A DNA stretch of 64,000 nt, taken from NCBI GenBank assembly GCA_029980465.1, contig JARYIJ010000001.1:2133749-2197748 (forward strand). Direction: 5' to 3'. This DNA is from Pseudolabrys sp. (GTDB lineage: Bacteria > Pseudomonadota > Alphaproteobacteria > Rhizobiales > Xanthobacteraceae). Below, piece after piece: positions 21,523-30,675 of this stretch. Both the position numbers and the translations under genes were made by a program. Every line of letters starts with the position of its first letter. Position 1 is the first letter of the stretch. The notes under the pieces are model-generated. The model was not told where the DNA came from and ran no database searches. It worked only from the letters and a program-made list of their open reading frames with translations.

Positions 21523-22523
21523 TACGCCACCTGGAAGCCGTGCGCGAGCGGGTCGCGGTCGTCGACGAAAATCGTGTTGTGGCCAGTAATCTGCGCCCAG
21601 CCCGCGACGCTGGGCCGGATTGCCTTGTAATTGCCGACCGTCGCCTCGCTTTCGACGCGGCAGTCGAACATCGTGCCGATGATGCTCTCGTGCACGAACG
21701 TGTCGCCGGGCTTGAGCTTGCCTCTGGCGGCGAGCTGCGCGATGCGGGCCGATGAGCCGGTGCCGCACGGCGAGCGGTCGATCGCCTTGTCGCCGTAGAA
21801 CACGGCGTTGCGCGCGTCGGCGCGCGCGTTGCGCGGCTTGTCGGTCCACTGAACATGGGTGACGCCGCGAATGCGCTGATCCTCGGGATGCACCGGGGCG
21901 ACTTTCTCCTGCGCGGCGCTGCGCACCAGCGGGCTCAGGCGGATCAGCTCCGTCACCGGCGTCGCGTCGAGTCCGGGCCAGTTCTTCTGCGGCTCGACGA
22001 TAGCGTAGTAATTGCCGCCATAGGCGACATCGACGGTCATCGGGCCGAGGCCCGGCACGTCGATCTCGACATCCGAGGCATGCAGGTAGCTCGGGATATT
22101 GAACAGCCGCACGCTGTCGACGTGCTCGCCGCTTTGCGTGTATTCGATGGCGACGCGGCCGGCCGGCGCCTCGACGGCGAGCTTGCCGGGCTGGCGCGGC
22201 GTCACCAGTCCTTCCTCGATCGCAACCGTGACGGTGCCGATGGTGCCGTGGCCGCACATCGGCAGGCAGCCGCTGACTTCGATATAGAGCACGCCGACGT
22301 CGCAATCGTCTCGTGTCGGCGGATAGAGAATGGAGCCCGACATGACGTCGTGGCCGCGCGGTTCGAACATCAGCGCGCGCCGTATCCAGTCATGCTCGCG
22401 GATGAAGATCTCGCGTTTCTCGATCATCGGCACGTCGGGGAGGAGAGGGCCGCCTCCTGCGACGACCCGCACCGGATTGCCGCAGGTGTGCGCGTCGATG
22501 CAGAAAAACGTATGGCGAGCCAT
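21522..22523 (-). CDS. Proline racemase superfamily, probable 4-hydroxyproline 2-epimerase
   Basis: A 333-residue cofactor-independent racemase-family enzyme. Both catalytic positions hold cysteine: MCGHGTIG (about residue 90) and SPCGTGSSAR (about residue 252), which argues for epimerase rather than the Thr-bearing dehydratase branch. Other family signatures are the N-terminal IDAHTCGNPVRVV and GNYYAIVE. It would convert trans-4-hydroxy-L-proline to the cis-D form for catabolism, but no hydroxyproline transporter or oxidase is nearby. It heads a coupled set with the DUF1989 protein and the HSL esterase. Confidence 0.85.
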   Translation of the reverse strand: MARHTFFCIDAHTCGNPVRVVAGGGPLLPDVPMIEKREIFIREHDWIRRALMFEPRGHDVMSGSILYPPTRDDCDVGVLYIEVSGCLPMCGHGTIGTVTVAIEEGLVTPRQPGKLAVEAPAGRVAIEYTQSGEHVDSVRLFNIPSYLHASDVEIDVPGLGPMTVDVAYGGNYYAIVEPQKNWPGLDATPVTELIRLSPLVRSAAQEKVAPVHPEDQRIRGVTHVQWTDKPRNARADARNAVFYGDKAIDRSPCGTGSSARIAQLAARGKLKPGDTFVHESIIGTMFDCRVESEATVGNYKAIRPSVAGWAQITGHNTIFVDDRDPLAHGFQVA

Positions 22524-22591
22524 TCACGGTCCCCGGGGCAGTCCGCAAGTCGGTTGCAGACTATACCGCCATGTCACGCGCGGCGACTCAA

Positions 22592-22620
22592 ACAAAAAGG
22601 GCGGCGTTGCCGCCGCCCTT
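22592..22620 (-). terminator. Rho-independent terminator of the LTXXQ-protein gene
   Basis: On the minus strand, arms AAGGGCGGCG and CGCCGCCCTT form a perfect 10-base stem with a 4-base loop, followed by TTTGTTT. It sits 20 bases after the stop codon of the LTXXQ gene and is the clearest intrinsic terminator in the window. Confidence 0.85.
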
Positions 22621-22640
22621 CGCCTTCGTTGCGCGGCCTC

Positions 22641-24374
22641 CTAGTCGTTGTTGTTCTGCGCCAGGTTGCGGCCGAGGCGGTCGAACCGCGCTTTCTGCTC
22701 GTCGGAGAGCGAGGCATAGAACTTGTCGAGCGCCGGCTTCACGGTATTGGCCGCGTCGATCATGGCCTTGAGGTGCTGGTCCATGGCGTCGAGCCGGCCT
22801 GGCGGCGTCAACGGCGTTTGCTGTGGGCACGCGGCCTGCAGCTTCTGCACCGCCTGGTCGTTGGCGTCCTGAAGCTCCTTCAGGCCGGCCTGCTGGTCGC
22901 CTGTTGGGTTGACCGCATCCTTGATGCGCTCGATCGGCAGGTTGGTGAGCCCGGGCTTGGCATCGCCACAGGCCGCAGACGTATCGTCCGATGATACCGA
23001 GCCGGTGGTCTCGGACGGCTGGCGCGCCGCCACCGCGATGTCGCCCTGCGGGCCAAGCTCGTTGAAACGCTCCTTCTGCTCGTCGTTCAATGACGCGTAG
23101 AACTTGTCGAGCGCGGGCTTCACGGTCTGCACCGCTTCGTCGGTCGCCTGGAGCCGGGCAATCATCATATCGAGACGGCCCGGCGGCGTCCTGGCGAACG
23201 TCTCGTCCGACGGGCATGCCGCGGCGAAGGTCCTGGCGGCGTCCCTGGCCGCGTTTCTGAAGTCGTCAAAGAGCGGCTTCTGCTCTTCGGTCAGCTTGAC
23301 GGTGCTGCTGATCCTATCGAACGGAAACGCCGTCACGCCCTCACCGGGCTGCTTGCAAAGCTGCGCGACGGTCGATGCGCGCGCCCTTACAGCGCGGATG
23401 GGTGCGGATTCGCCGCTCGACGCTTCGGCATAGGCGTAGCCAGGGACGTAGCCGGCGTCGCCATAATAGATGCCGTCGAAGAAGTCGTCGTAGGCATAGT
23501 CCCAATAGCCGGGCTCATAGCCGCCGGGCCAGAACGTATAGTAGAAGATGTCAGTGTACGCGTAAGGCCAGAACAGCGGTCCATACCAGCCGACGAAGCC
23601 GGCATAGCGATGATGCCGCCAGGCCCAGTGCGCCGGGCGATAGGCGACATCGTGATGCTGCCGCCAGTTGTTGGCATAGAGCCGCGACGCAAAGCGGCCC
23701 TGGCGAGCTTGCGCAGCGTTGATACGCGCGAGGTTGTGCTGCTGCGCCGCCGTCAATGCGCGATTCTGCCGTGCAGCTCCGATCGCCTGATTGCGTTGTT
23801 GTATGGCGTTTCGTTGTCTGGTGTTTCGTTCCTGCGCGGCATTCACGGCCCGATTGTGTCTTGCATTCTGCTGCGCCTCATTGCGCGTTCTCACCGTCTG
23901 CCGTGTCGCGTTGCCGGTTCTCGCATTCTGTCGCGTCGCTGCCGTCGCCCGGTTGTGCCGTGTCGTCGCAGCAGCACGGTTGAAGGTCGCGGAATTGTGG
24001 CGCGCGGCCGCGCGCTGCCGCACGGCGGCGTTATTGTTATGAACTGCGGCGCGTTTGCGTGTCACATTGGCTTGGCCGCGGAATGCGCGCTGCGCCGAAA
24101 CATGCGGCGCGGCCCGTTGCGCGGAAAAGTGCGGCGCGGCCCGTTGCGCAGAGAAGTGCGGTGCGGCCCGTTGTGCGGAAAAATGCGGCGCGGCTGCGGC
24201 GCGGGGTGCGAAGCTCCTCCCGCCGCCACCGACATGGGGGGCGGCATGAGCGGCCGGGTGTCCGCCGCCACCGTTGCCGTGGCGCGGGTCGGCGTTGGCG
24301 GAGAACGATACGAGTGCAAGAGCAGCCAGCACTGCGATGGCCGCTCCGATCTTTTTCGATGCGGGATGCGTCAT
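22641..24374 (-). CDS. Spy/CpxP-like LTXXQ periplasmic protein with N-terminal repeats
   Basis: A 577-residue exported protein in three parts. After the signal peptide (AALALVSFSANA) comes a His/Ala/Arg/Asn-rich region, including four near-identical 9-residue repeats (RAAPHFSAQ) at about residues 60-97. A middle Tyr/Trp/Gly-rich segment follows (AHWAWRHHRYAGFVGWYGP, YEPGYWDYAYDD). The C-terminal third has two tandem LTXXQ-type domains, each ending with TVKPALDKFYASLxDEQKxRF. The C-terminal domain resembles envelope-stress chaperones of the Spy/CpxP type; the basic repeat region is of unknown role. I chose ATG 24374 for the signal peptide. Confidence 0.8.
   Translation of the reverse strand: MTHPASKKIGAAIAVLAALALVSFSANADPRHGNGGGGHPAAHAAPHVGGGGRSFAPRAAAAPHFSAQRAAPHFSAQRAAPHFSAQRAAPHVSAQRAFRGQANVTRKRAAVHNNNAAVRQRAAARHNSATFNRAAATTRHNRATAATRQNARTGNATRQTVRTRNEAQQNARHNRAVNAAQERNTRQRNAIQQRNQAIGAARQNRALTAAQQHNLARINAAQARQGRFASRLYANNWRQHHDVAYRPAHWAWRHHRYAGFVGWYGPLFWPYAYTDIFYYTFWPGGYEPGYWDYAYDDFFDGIYYGDAGYVPGYAYAEASSGESAPIRAVRARASTVAQLCKQPGEGVTAFPFDRISSTVKLTEEQKPLFDDFRNAARDAARTFAAACPSDETFARTPPGRLDMMIARLQATDEAVQTVKPALDKFYASLNDEQKERFNELGPQGDIAVAARQPSETTGSVSSDDTSAACGDAKPGLTNLPIERIKDAVNPTGDQQAGLKELQDANDQAVQKLQAACPQQTPLTPPGRLDAMDQHLKAMIDAANTVKPALDKFYASLSDEQKARFDRLGRNLAQNNND
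24092..24206. repeat. 27-base direct repeats inside the LTXXQ-protein gene
   Basis: About four tandem copies of a 27-base unit encode the peptide repeat RAAPHFSAQ on the minus strand; the unit on the plus strand reads close to GTGCGGCGCGGCCCGTTGCG plus seven bases. Copies differ at a few positions, and the copy next to the rest of the gene reads HVSAQ. Repeat number could vary by slippage between strains. It is coding, so it is not a CRISPR-like array. Confidence 0.85.
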
Positions 24375-24550
24375 GTTAGAGTCCCCATTCGGGTCAGAGC
24401 AAGACACCAGATGTCGTTACCCCAACGCCCGCCGCCTGCATTCGTTGCAGCAGCAACGGCCATCGCGCGATTTTGTGAACGGCGATGAATGCCTGTTCAT
24501 GGCGGCGCGTGGTCACACCGCGTGCCGCGCCGCAGCAATGCGAGCGGCGT

Positions 24551-25759
24551 CTATTTTTGTTTTTGTGCCTTGAGTTTCTCGATCAGGTCGAGCGTCGGAT
24601 AGGAATCCGCCGGCAATCCGACTTCGAGTTGCGCCTTCTTGACGGCGGTGCGCGTCGCATTGCCGATCTTGCCGTCGATGTCGCCGACGTCGAAGCCGCG
24701 TTTCGCCAGAAGGCGCTGCAACTCCATGACCTGCGGCCCTGTCAGCGGCACGATCGTTTCGCTGCCGCGGCTCACCGGCGGCGCGCCGGCAAGCCGGCTC
24801 GCGTAATAGGCGACGGTCGTCGAGTACACCATCGCTGAGTTCCAGCCGAGAAAGACCTTGAAATTCGGATAGGCGAGGAATGCCGGCCCGAACCGCCCCA
24901 TCGGCAACAGGAGCGAAGCGGGAAGACTGTCGTTGGGCAGTGTGCCGTGCGCCGCGGTGACGCCCCACGCGATCCACTGCGAGCGTGGATGCTGGATATT
25001 GATATCGGCTTCCTGCCACTTCAGGTTTGGGGGAACGCGAACCTCCTGAATCCAGGGCTGGCCGCGCTGCCAGCCGAGGTTTTTCAGAAAGTTCGCCGCC
25101 GAGGCGAGCGTGTCCGGCACGCTCTTGATGAGATCGCGGCGGCCGTCGCCGTCGTAATCGACGGCGTTCTTGAGATAATCGGCCGCCGTCATCTGCATGC
25201 CGCCGAATTCGCCGGCCCAGTCGCCGATCATGTCGGACACGCGCTGATCGCCATGCTGAACGATCTGCAGCGCAGCGAAGAGCTGCGTGCGGAAGAAGTC
25301 GGGGCGACGGCAGTCATAGGCCAAGGTCGTGAGCGAGCGCAGGATGCTGTACTTGCCGTTGTTGGAGCCGAAATCGCTCTCGAGCCCCCAGAACGCGGTG
25401 AGCACCGGCGCCGGCACGCCGAAATCTTTTTCGATGCGCGCGAACAGCGCGGCGTACTTCTTCATCTCGAGGTGGCCGTTGTCGATCCGGTAGCGCGCCA
25501 CCATGCGGTCGGAGAATTGCAGGAAGGTCTGCGAGAACACGCCCTGGCCGCGGTCGCGCCTGATGATCGCCGGATCGAGCGTCAGCTCGGGCGACGCTTC
25601 GGCCAGCACCTGGGGTGAGATGCCCTGCGCCAGCGCGTCTTTCTTGAACTGGGCAAGCCAGCGGTCGAAGCTCTCGGTGTTGTGGCAGGCCGCAGCCATC
25701 GGAGACGACGCAGCCGCAAGCGCGGCGGCGGCGGCAAAAATCAGGGCGAATCTGCGCAT
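24551..25759 (-). CDS. Lytic murein transglycosylase (MltB family) with peptidoglycan-binding domain
   Basis: A 402-residue exported enzyme that cleaves peptidoglycan glycan strands to anhydro products. A signal peptide (MRRFALIFAAAAALAAASSP) is followed by the SLT_2 catalytic domain, with the catalytic Glu in FWGLESDFG (residue 127), then AGEFGGMQM and YDGDGRRDLIKS. A short C-terminal PG-binding-1 domain contains VMELQRLLAKRGFDVGDIDGKIG. The start ATG 25759 gives the best signal peptide. Monocistronic, next to the LTXXQ protein on the same strand, 176 bases apart. Confidence 0.92.
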   Translation of the reverse strand: MRRFALIFAAAAALAAASSPMAAACHNTESFDRWLAQFKKDALAQGISPQVLAEASPELTLDPAIIRRDRGQGVFSQTFLQFSDRMVARYRIDNGHLEMKKYAALFARIEKDFGVPAPVLTAFWGLESDFGSNNGKYSILRSLTTLAYDCRRPDFFRTQLFAALQIVQHGDQRVSDMIGDWAGEFGGMQMTAADYLKNAVDYDGDGRRDLIKSVPDTLASAANFLKNLGWQRGQPWIQEVRVPPNLKWQEADINIQHPRSQWIAWGVTAAHGTLPNDSLPASLLLPMGRFGPAFLAYPNFKVFLGWNSAMVYSTTVAYYASRLAGAPPVSRGSETIVPLTGPQVMELQRLLAKRGFDVGDIDGKIGNATRTAVKKAQLEVGLPADSYPTLDLIEKLKAQKQK

Positions 25760-25827
25760 GACGGCTCAACTCTGCCGAACCGCGATGCGAGGTCAAGCGG
25801 CAAAAAGCCGAGTGCCAGCAGCGCCGG

Positions 25828-27165
25828 TCAGAAGTAGCGCAGCCAGACGTAGATATTGCAGATCGCGACCGACACCAGCATCATCGGGAAGGCGTAGAGC
25901 GTATATTTCACGAAGCTGAACGGCACGCTGTTGCGCTCGCCGATGCCGGCGACCGTCAGGTTGGCCGAGGCGCCGATCAGGGTGCCGTTGCCGCCGAGGC
26001 AGGCGCCGAGCGACAGGCACCACCACAGCGGCTCGATGTGCTCGGCTCCGCCGAAGGCCGGAGCCATGTTCTTGATCAGCGGGATCATGGTGGCCACGAA
26101 CGGGATGTTGTCGACGATCGCCGACAGCACCGCGGAGGCCCACAGGATGGAGTAGCCCGCGGCCGCCAGGTTGCCGCCGGTCGCCGCGACCAGCTTGTTG
26201 GCGAGGAGTTGCAGCAAGCCGCCGACGTCGACGCCGTGGACGACGATGAACAAGCCGATGAAGAAGAAGATCGTGATCCATTCGACATCGCCGAAGGTCG
26301 AGTGGATGTTGTGCGCGGCCTTCTCGCTCGGATGGATCCAGTTGTCGAGCAGCATCAGGACGGCGGCGCCGAACATCGCGATGGTGGCCGGCTCGAGATG
26401 CAGCGGCTTGGCGAAGACGAAAGCCAGGATCACCGCGCCGAGCACGATCAGCGACTGTTTCAGCAGCCGCCAGTCCTCGATGGACTCGGCGGCGCGCATG
26501 CTCATCACGCGCTGTTCGGCCTCCTTCGTCGCCTTGAGGTCCTTGCCCCATAGGAGATGGATGATGATGGCTTGTACGACCATGACCACGATGATCACGG
26601 GCGTCAGGTGCAGAACGAACTCGTTGAAGCTCAGTCCGGCCTGCGAGCCGATCAGGATGTTCGGCGGATCGCCGATCAATGTCGCCGTGCCGCCAATGTT
26701 CGAGGCGAAAATCTCGGCAAACAAATAAGGATAGGCGGGCACTTCCAGCGTCCTGCAGATCGCCAGCGTCACCGGGACGACGAGCAGCACCGTCGTCACG
26801 TTGTCGAGGAAGGCCGACAGCACCGCGGTGGTGATCTGGAGAATGAAAAGGATGCCGGCCGGGTGCGCCTTGGCGGCCTGTGCCGACCACACCGCGACAT
26901 ACTGAAACATCCCGGAGCGGCGGGAGATCGACACCAGGATCATCATGCCGGTCAGCAGCCCGATGGTATTCCAGTCTATGCCACGGATCGCCTGGTCCTG
27001 GTCGAGGACGCCGACGAGCACCATGATGCTCGCGCCCACCAGCGCCACGATCGCGCGGTTGACCTTCTCGGACATGATGACGGCGTAGGTGACCGCCAGG
27101 ATGGCGGTCGAAACCCACATCGGATTCATGCCGAAATAGACGTGCGACGCCGCTTCAGCGGTCAT
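25828..27165 (-). CDS. ArsB/NhaD-family (SLC13-type) ion transporter
   Basis: A 445-residue polytopic membrane protein of the ion transporter superfamily. The diagnostic segments are SAFLDNVTTVLLVVPVT, FASNIGGTATLIGDPPNILIGS and the second repeat SAIVDNIPFVATMIPLIKN with GGNGTLIGASANLTVAGI, giving the internal two-fold repeat. Members export arsenite or exchange Na+/H+; no arsenic gene is nearby, so the substrate is open. I chose ATG 27165 (MTAEAASHVYFG) over an in-frame start at 27195 that would add ten residues. It is followed on the same strand by the lytic transglycosylase gene. Confidence 0.85.
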   Translation of the reverse strand: MTAEAASHVYFGMNPMWVSTAILAVTYAVIMSEKVNRAIVALVGASIMVLVGVLDQDQAIRGIDWNTIGLLTGMMILVSISRRSGMFQYVAVWSAQAAKAHPAGILFILQITTAVLSAFLDNVTTVLLVVPVTLAICRTLEVPAYPYLFAEIFASNIGGTATLIGDPPNILIGSQAGLSFNEFVLHLTPVIIVVMVVQAIIIHLLWGKDLKATKEAEQRVMSMRAAESIEDWRLLKQSLIVLGAVILAFVFAKPLHLEPATIAMFGAAVLMLLDNWIHPSEKAAHNIHSTFGDVEWITIFFFIGLFIVVHGVDVGGLLQLLANKLVAATGGNLAAAGYSILWASAVLSAIVDNIPFVATMIPLIKNMAPAFGGAEHIEPLWWCLSLGACLGGNGTLIGASANLTVAGIGERNSVPFSFVKYTLYAFPMMLVSVAICNIYVWLRYF

Positions 27166-27233
27166 GCTTGAGCCCCCGATCCTGCCGGGGCGCAAGCTTC
27201 AGCATGGGACGAGTCAAGTCAAGCGCGACGGCC

Positions 27234-27398
27234 CTATTTTGCGGGGCGGGTCGCGTACCAGTACATCGCGGCAAACGCCACGGCGCCGAGGCCGAGCGAT
27301 TCGAGGAAGAGGGTGACCTGCTCCTGCTTCTGGGACCACAGGACGATCGAAACGGCGGTCCAGAGCGCAATACCGGGGAAGAATACAACGTGATGCAT
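27234..27398 (-). CDS. Small hypothetical membrane protein (54 residues)
   Basis: The frame from ATG 27398 encodes MHHVVFFPGIALWTAVSIVL plus 34 residues, with two hydrophobic stretches (GIALWTAVSIVLW and LGLGAVAFAAMYWYA) joined by a charged turn (SQKQEQ). This is the normal look of a small inner-membrane protein. I do not recognise a family. The spacing of 68 bases before the ArsB-type gene, on the same strand, allows co-transcription. It could also be a chance frame; hydrophobic codon use makes a real gene more likely. Confidence 0.5.
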   Translation of the reverse strand: MHHVVFFPGIALWTAVSIVLWSQKQEQVTLFLESLGLGAVAFAAMYWYATRPAK

Positions 27399-27469
27399 GT
27401 CCGTGCTTATAATGGCCCGTCGTCGTGACGTCTGGCGGCAAATGGCCGCTGCGGGGAAAGGAGCCGACC

Positions 27470-27937
27470 ATGCCTGTGAAGTTCTCGAATCCAAAATCGC
27501 TTGCCTCGCCGCCTGGTTACTCGACCGTTGTCGAAGTGAGCGGGCCGGCGCGAACAGTCTATTTCGCGGGGCAGCTTGGTATCGACACCAACAACACATT
27601 TGTCGGTGCGCCGGGCGACTTCCGCGCGCAATGCGCCCAGGCGTTCGAGAACATGACGCTGGCGCTCAGGGCTGTCGGCGCGCGCTGGAACGACGTCGTC
27701 AAGATCAACAGCTTCCTGGTCGACATCGAGCGCAACATGGCGGCATTTCGCGACGTCCGCGACGGTTATCTCACCGGCAAGGCACCGCCGGCCTCGACCA
27801 CGATCGGCGTTCCGGCCCTGGCGCGGCCGGGCGGCCTGTTCGAGATTGAGGCCGTTGCCGTCGTATCGGGGCGCGCATCGAGGCCGGCGCGCCGGTCTGG
27901 CGTGAAAAGGAAGCGGACGGCGCGCAAGCGAGCATAA
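27470..27937 (+). CDS. RidA/YjgF/Rid family protein
   Basis: A 155-residue member of the Rid family, whose RidA branch hydrolyses reactive enamine/imine intermediates. The fold is visible in ARTVYFAGQLGID, DFRAQCAQAFENMTLALRAVGARWNDVVKINSFLVDI and the C-terminal substrate-site stretch PPASTTIGVPALARPGGLFEIEAVAVV. The RidA catalytic Arg (consensus R-A/T-V near position 105) is replaced here by the STTIGV stretch, so it belongs to a sister Rid branch of unknown activity. A basic tail (RASRPARRSGVKRKRTARKR) is unusual. Start ATG 27470. NhaA follows after 4 bases. Confidence 0.85.
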   Translation: MPVKFSNPKSLASPPGYSTVVEVSGPARTVYFAGQLGIDTNNTFVGAPGDFRAQCAQAFENMTLALRAVGARWNDVVKINSFLVDIERNMAAFRDVRDGYLTGKAPPASTTIGVPALARPGGLFEIEAVAVVSGRASRPARRSGVKRKRTARKRA

Positions 27938-27941
27938 CGTC

Positions 27942-29135
27942 GTGGCGCGCAAAACATCGGCAACGACCGGAAAAAAAGCGCCGCTCGGTGCCTTTACCGA
28001 TTTTTTCGGCCACGAAGCCTCCGGCGGCATCGTGCTGGCACTGGCGGCGATCGCCGCGCTGATCGTCAGCAATTCGCCGTGGCGCGATTACTACGACGCC
28101 TTCATACGTATTCCCGGAATCGTCGACCTCGGGGGCTTCCTGGTTATCAAGAAGCCGCTGCTGTTGTGGGTCAACGATCTCTGGATGGCGGCGTTCTTCT
28201 TCCTGGTCGGCCTCGAGATCAAGCGCGAGTTCGTTCAGGGCGAGTTGGCGACGCGGCGGCAAGCCACACTGCCGGCGGCCGCGGCGCTCGGCGGCATGAT
28301 CGTTCCGGCCGTCATTTATGCACTGGTCAATATCGGCGATCCGGTCGCCCTGCGCGGCTGGGCCATACCGGCGGCGACCGACATTGCCTTTGCCATCGGC
28401 ATCGTCATGCTTCTTGGGCCGCGCGTGCCGGCCTCTCTCAAGGTCTTTCTCACTGCGGTCGCCATTATCGACGACCTCGGCGCCATCGTCGTCATCGCAG
28501 TATTCTACACTGCTGACCTCTCGGTAACGGCGCTGGCGCTCGGTCTTGCCGGGGCCGCCGTGCTGTTCGGCCTCAATCGAGCCGGAGTAAAACGCGCCGA
28601 CGTCTACATCCTCGTTGGGCTCGTCACCTGGGTTTGCGTGGTGAAATCCGGCGTGCACGCCACATTGGCCGGCGTGCTGACGGCATTCGCGATCCCGGCA
28701 AAGAAGGATGACGGCAGTCCGCTGGCCGAGTCACTCGAACATGCCCTGCATCCGTGGGTCGCGTTCGTGGTGCTGCCGATGTTTGCTTTCGTCAATGCGG
28801 GGGTCTCGCTGGTCGGCGTCTCGCCGGCGAGCCTCCTCAATACCATCCCGCTCGGCATTGCAGCAGGTCTCGTCGTTGGCAAGACGATCGGCATCTTCGG
28901 TCCGGTCTGGCTGATGATCCGCGGCGGCCGGGCGGCAAAGCCGGCCGGCGCCACCATGCGTCAGATTTTCGGCGTTTCGGTCATATGCGGCATCGGCTTC
29001 ACGATGAGCCTGTTCATCGGCTCGCTTGCTTTCGAGGATCTCGATTCGGGTTATGAGACGCAGCTGAAGCTCGGCGTGCTGGCCGGCTCGATTATTGCCG
29101 GCGCGCTCGGCACGTTGATTCTCAGGCGGGCATGA
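27942..29135 (+). CDS. nhaA: Na+/H+ antiporter NhaA
   Basis: A 397-residue inner-membrane antiporter that expels Na+ in exchange for H+. The family blocks are all present: FFGHEASGGIVLALAAIAAL, WVNDLWMAAFFFLVGLEIKREF, PAATDIAFAIG and AIIDDLGAIVVIAVFY, where the adjacent Asp pair forms the cation site. HALHPWVAFVVLPMFAFVNAGV and ICGIGFTMSLFIG follow near the C-terminus. It starts at GTG 27942, four bases after the RidA-family gene, so the two are probably one operon. The N-terminus (MARKTSATTGKKAPLGAF) is basic and cytoplasmic. Confidence 0.97.
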   Translation: MARKTSATTGKKAPLGAFTDFFGHEASGGIVLALAAIAALIVSNSPWRDYYDAFIRIPGIVDLGGFLVIKKPLLLWVNDLWMAAFFFLVGLEIKREFVQGELATRRQATLPAAAALGGMIVPAVIYALVNIGDPVALRGWAIPAATDIAFAIGIVMLLGPRVPASLKVFLTAVAIIDDLGAIVVIAVFYTADLSVTALALGLAGAAVLFGLNRAGVKRADVYILVGLVTWVCVVKSGVHATLAGVLTAFAIPAKKDDGSPLAESLEHALHPWVAFVVLPMFAFVNAGVSLVGVSPASLLNTIPLGIAAGLVVGKTIGIFGPVWLMIRGGRAAKPAGATMRQIFGVSVICGIGFTMSLFIGSLAFEDLDSGYETQLKLGVLAGSIIAGALGTLILRRA

Positions 29136-29209
29136 GATCGTCTTGTGCGTCCGCGTGACGCGAGCGTTCGGGCCGATTAACATGCGCTGGCCCGGAGGCG
29201 GGAGGATCG

Positions 29210-30607
29210 ATGCGGTTGCGTTGCGTAGTCGCGATGATTGCCGTTGCGCTTGGCCTGGGCGGCTGTGCGACGGTTTATAACCTTCCGCTCAACCAGCCGT
29301 CCGCCAACCCGTTCACCGGCACGATGGTGCAGGCGGTGGCGCCCCGCGCTCTGCATCTCAATGAAGACGGCACCGCGATCGGCCTTGCCTTTTCGGGTGG
29401 CGGCACCCGCGCGGCGGCATTCGCCGACGGCGTGCTGACCGAGCTCGCTCATGCCCCTGCGCCGCGTGGGGCGCGGGGCGATCTGCTTGATCGCGTCCGC
29501 ATCGTTTCCGGTGTTTCCGGCGGCTCGGTGATGGCGGCCTATTTCGGACTGAAGGGCCGCAGCGCGCTCGACGATTTTCGCGAGCAGTTTCTCACGCAGG
29601 ACGTGATGGCTGCGCTCGACACCCGGATCAGCCTCATCAATGTCGGCAAGGCGCTGGGCGGCGGCATCAATACCGACAACCGGCTGCGCGACTGGTTCAA
29701 CGCGCATCTGTTCCATGACGCCACTTACGGCCAGATATTCGGCCCCGGCCGGCCGATTATCCTGATCAACGCGACCGACATCTACAACCGCTCGCCATTC
29801 CTGTTCGCGCCGGCGACGTTCGCGGCGTTCTGCAGCGATCTGAGCGCGTATCCTCTCGCCGCTGCGGTGTCGGCCTCGGCGGCGGTGCCGGGCGCCTTCG
29901 CGCCGATCGTGATCGAAACCTTCCCCGGCCAATGCAACGTGCCGCTGCCGGACTGGGTCAGCCGCGTGGCCCACGATCCGGCCGGCTCTCCGCAGCTTCA
30001 GGCCTTCGCCCAGGCGCTGGAGAACGCGCACGACGGCAAGGTCAAATACATCAAGCTGCTCGATGGTGGCCTGGCCGACAACTACGGTCTCAGCGGCGTC
30101 ACGATCGCCCGGACGGCCTCGGGTACGCCCTACGGTCCGCTGCAGCCCCAGGAAGCGGTGAGGTTGCGCCGGCTGCTGTTCCTCGTGGTGGATGCCGGGC
30201 AGGGCCCGGAAGGCCAGTGGGGCCACACGCTGGAGGGACCGACCGGCAAGGAGCTGGTGTCGGCGGTGGTCGACGTGCTGGTCGACGCCAACGCGCATTC
30301 GAGCTACGCCGCCTTCGAGGCCACCATGCGCAACTGGCGCGATGCCCTGGTGAAGTGGCGCTGCGGGCTTAAACCGGCTGAGGTCGTCCGTCTGCGTGGC
30401 AATCTGCACGGCTGGAGCTGCCGCGATCTGCGCATCGACGTCGGCCGTGTCGCCTTCGGCCAGCTCGATCCGGCGCGCGCGGCGCGGCTCAAGAAGGTGC
30501 CGACCTCGTTCACGTTGCCGGCGGAAAGCGTCGACGACCTCATCAGCGCCGGCCGCGATGCGCTGAAGGCCAATCTCGCATACCAGCGTTTCGCCGAGGG
30601 ACGCTAG
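29210..30607 (+). CDS. Patatin-like phospholipase, lipoprotein
   Basis: A 465-residue exported lipoprotein: signal peptide MRLRCVVAMIAVALGLGGC with lipobox LGGC (Cys 19). The patatin domain has the oxyanion glycine motif GLAFSGGGTRAAAF near residue 60, the nucleophile G-V-S-G-G-S near residue 105 and the catalytic Asp in LLDGGLADNYG near residue 285. It would be a serine acyl hydrolase anchored to the envelope, acting on lipids or acyl esters. A good ribosome site (GGGAGGATCG) precedes ATG 29210. It may be co-transcribed with the tartrate dehydratase-like gene 68 bases on. Confidence 0.87.
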   Translation: MRLRCVVAMIAVALGLGGCATVYNLPLNQPSANPFTGTMVQAVAPRALHLNEDGTAIGLAFSGGGTRAAAFADGVLTELAHAPAPRGARGDLLDRVRIVSGVSGGSVMAAYFGLKGRSALDDFREQFLTQDVMAALDTRISLINVGKALGGGINTDNRLRDWFNAHLFHDATYGQIFGPGRPIILINATDIYNRSPFLFAPATFAAFCSDLSAYPLAAAVSASAAVPGAFAPIVIETFPGQCNVPLPDWVSRVAHDPAGSPQLQAFAQALENAHDGKVKYIKLLDGGLADNYGLSGVTIARTASGTPYGPLQPQEAVRLRRLLFLVVDAGQGPEGQWGHTLEGPTGKELVSAVVDVLVDANAHSSYAAFEATMRNWRDALVKWRCGLKPAEVVRLRGNLHGWSCRDLRIDVGRVAFGQLDPARAARLKKVPTSFTLPAESVDDLISAGRDALKANLAYQRFAEGR

Positions 30608-30675
30608 CCGCCCATTGTCGGCGATGGTCGCGGGCGGTAAGGGGTGGCACCTGTTCAGCCAGCCCGAGTGTGTAC

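Noticed and set aside
24092..24206. Regularly spaced direct repeats that could suggest a CRISPR array
   Set aside because: The repeats are contiguous 27-base units without spacers and encode a peptide repeat within an exported protein.
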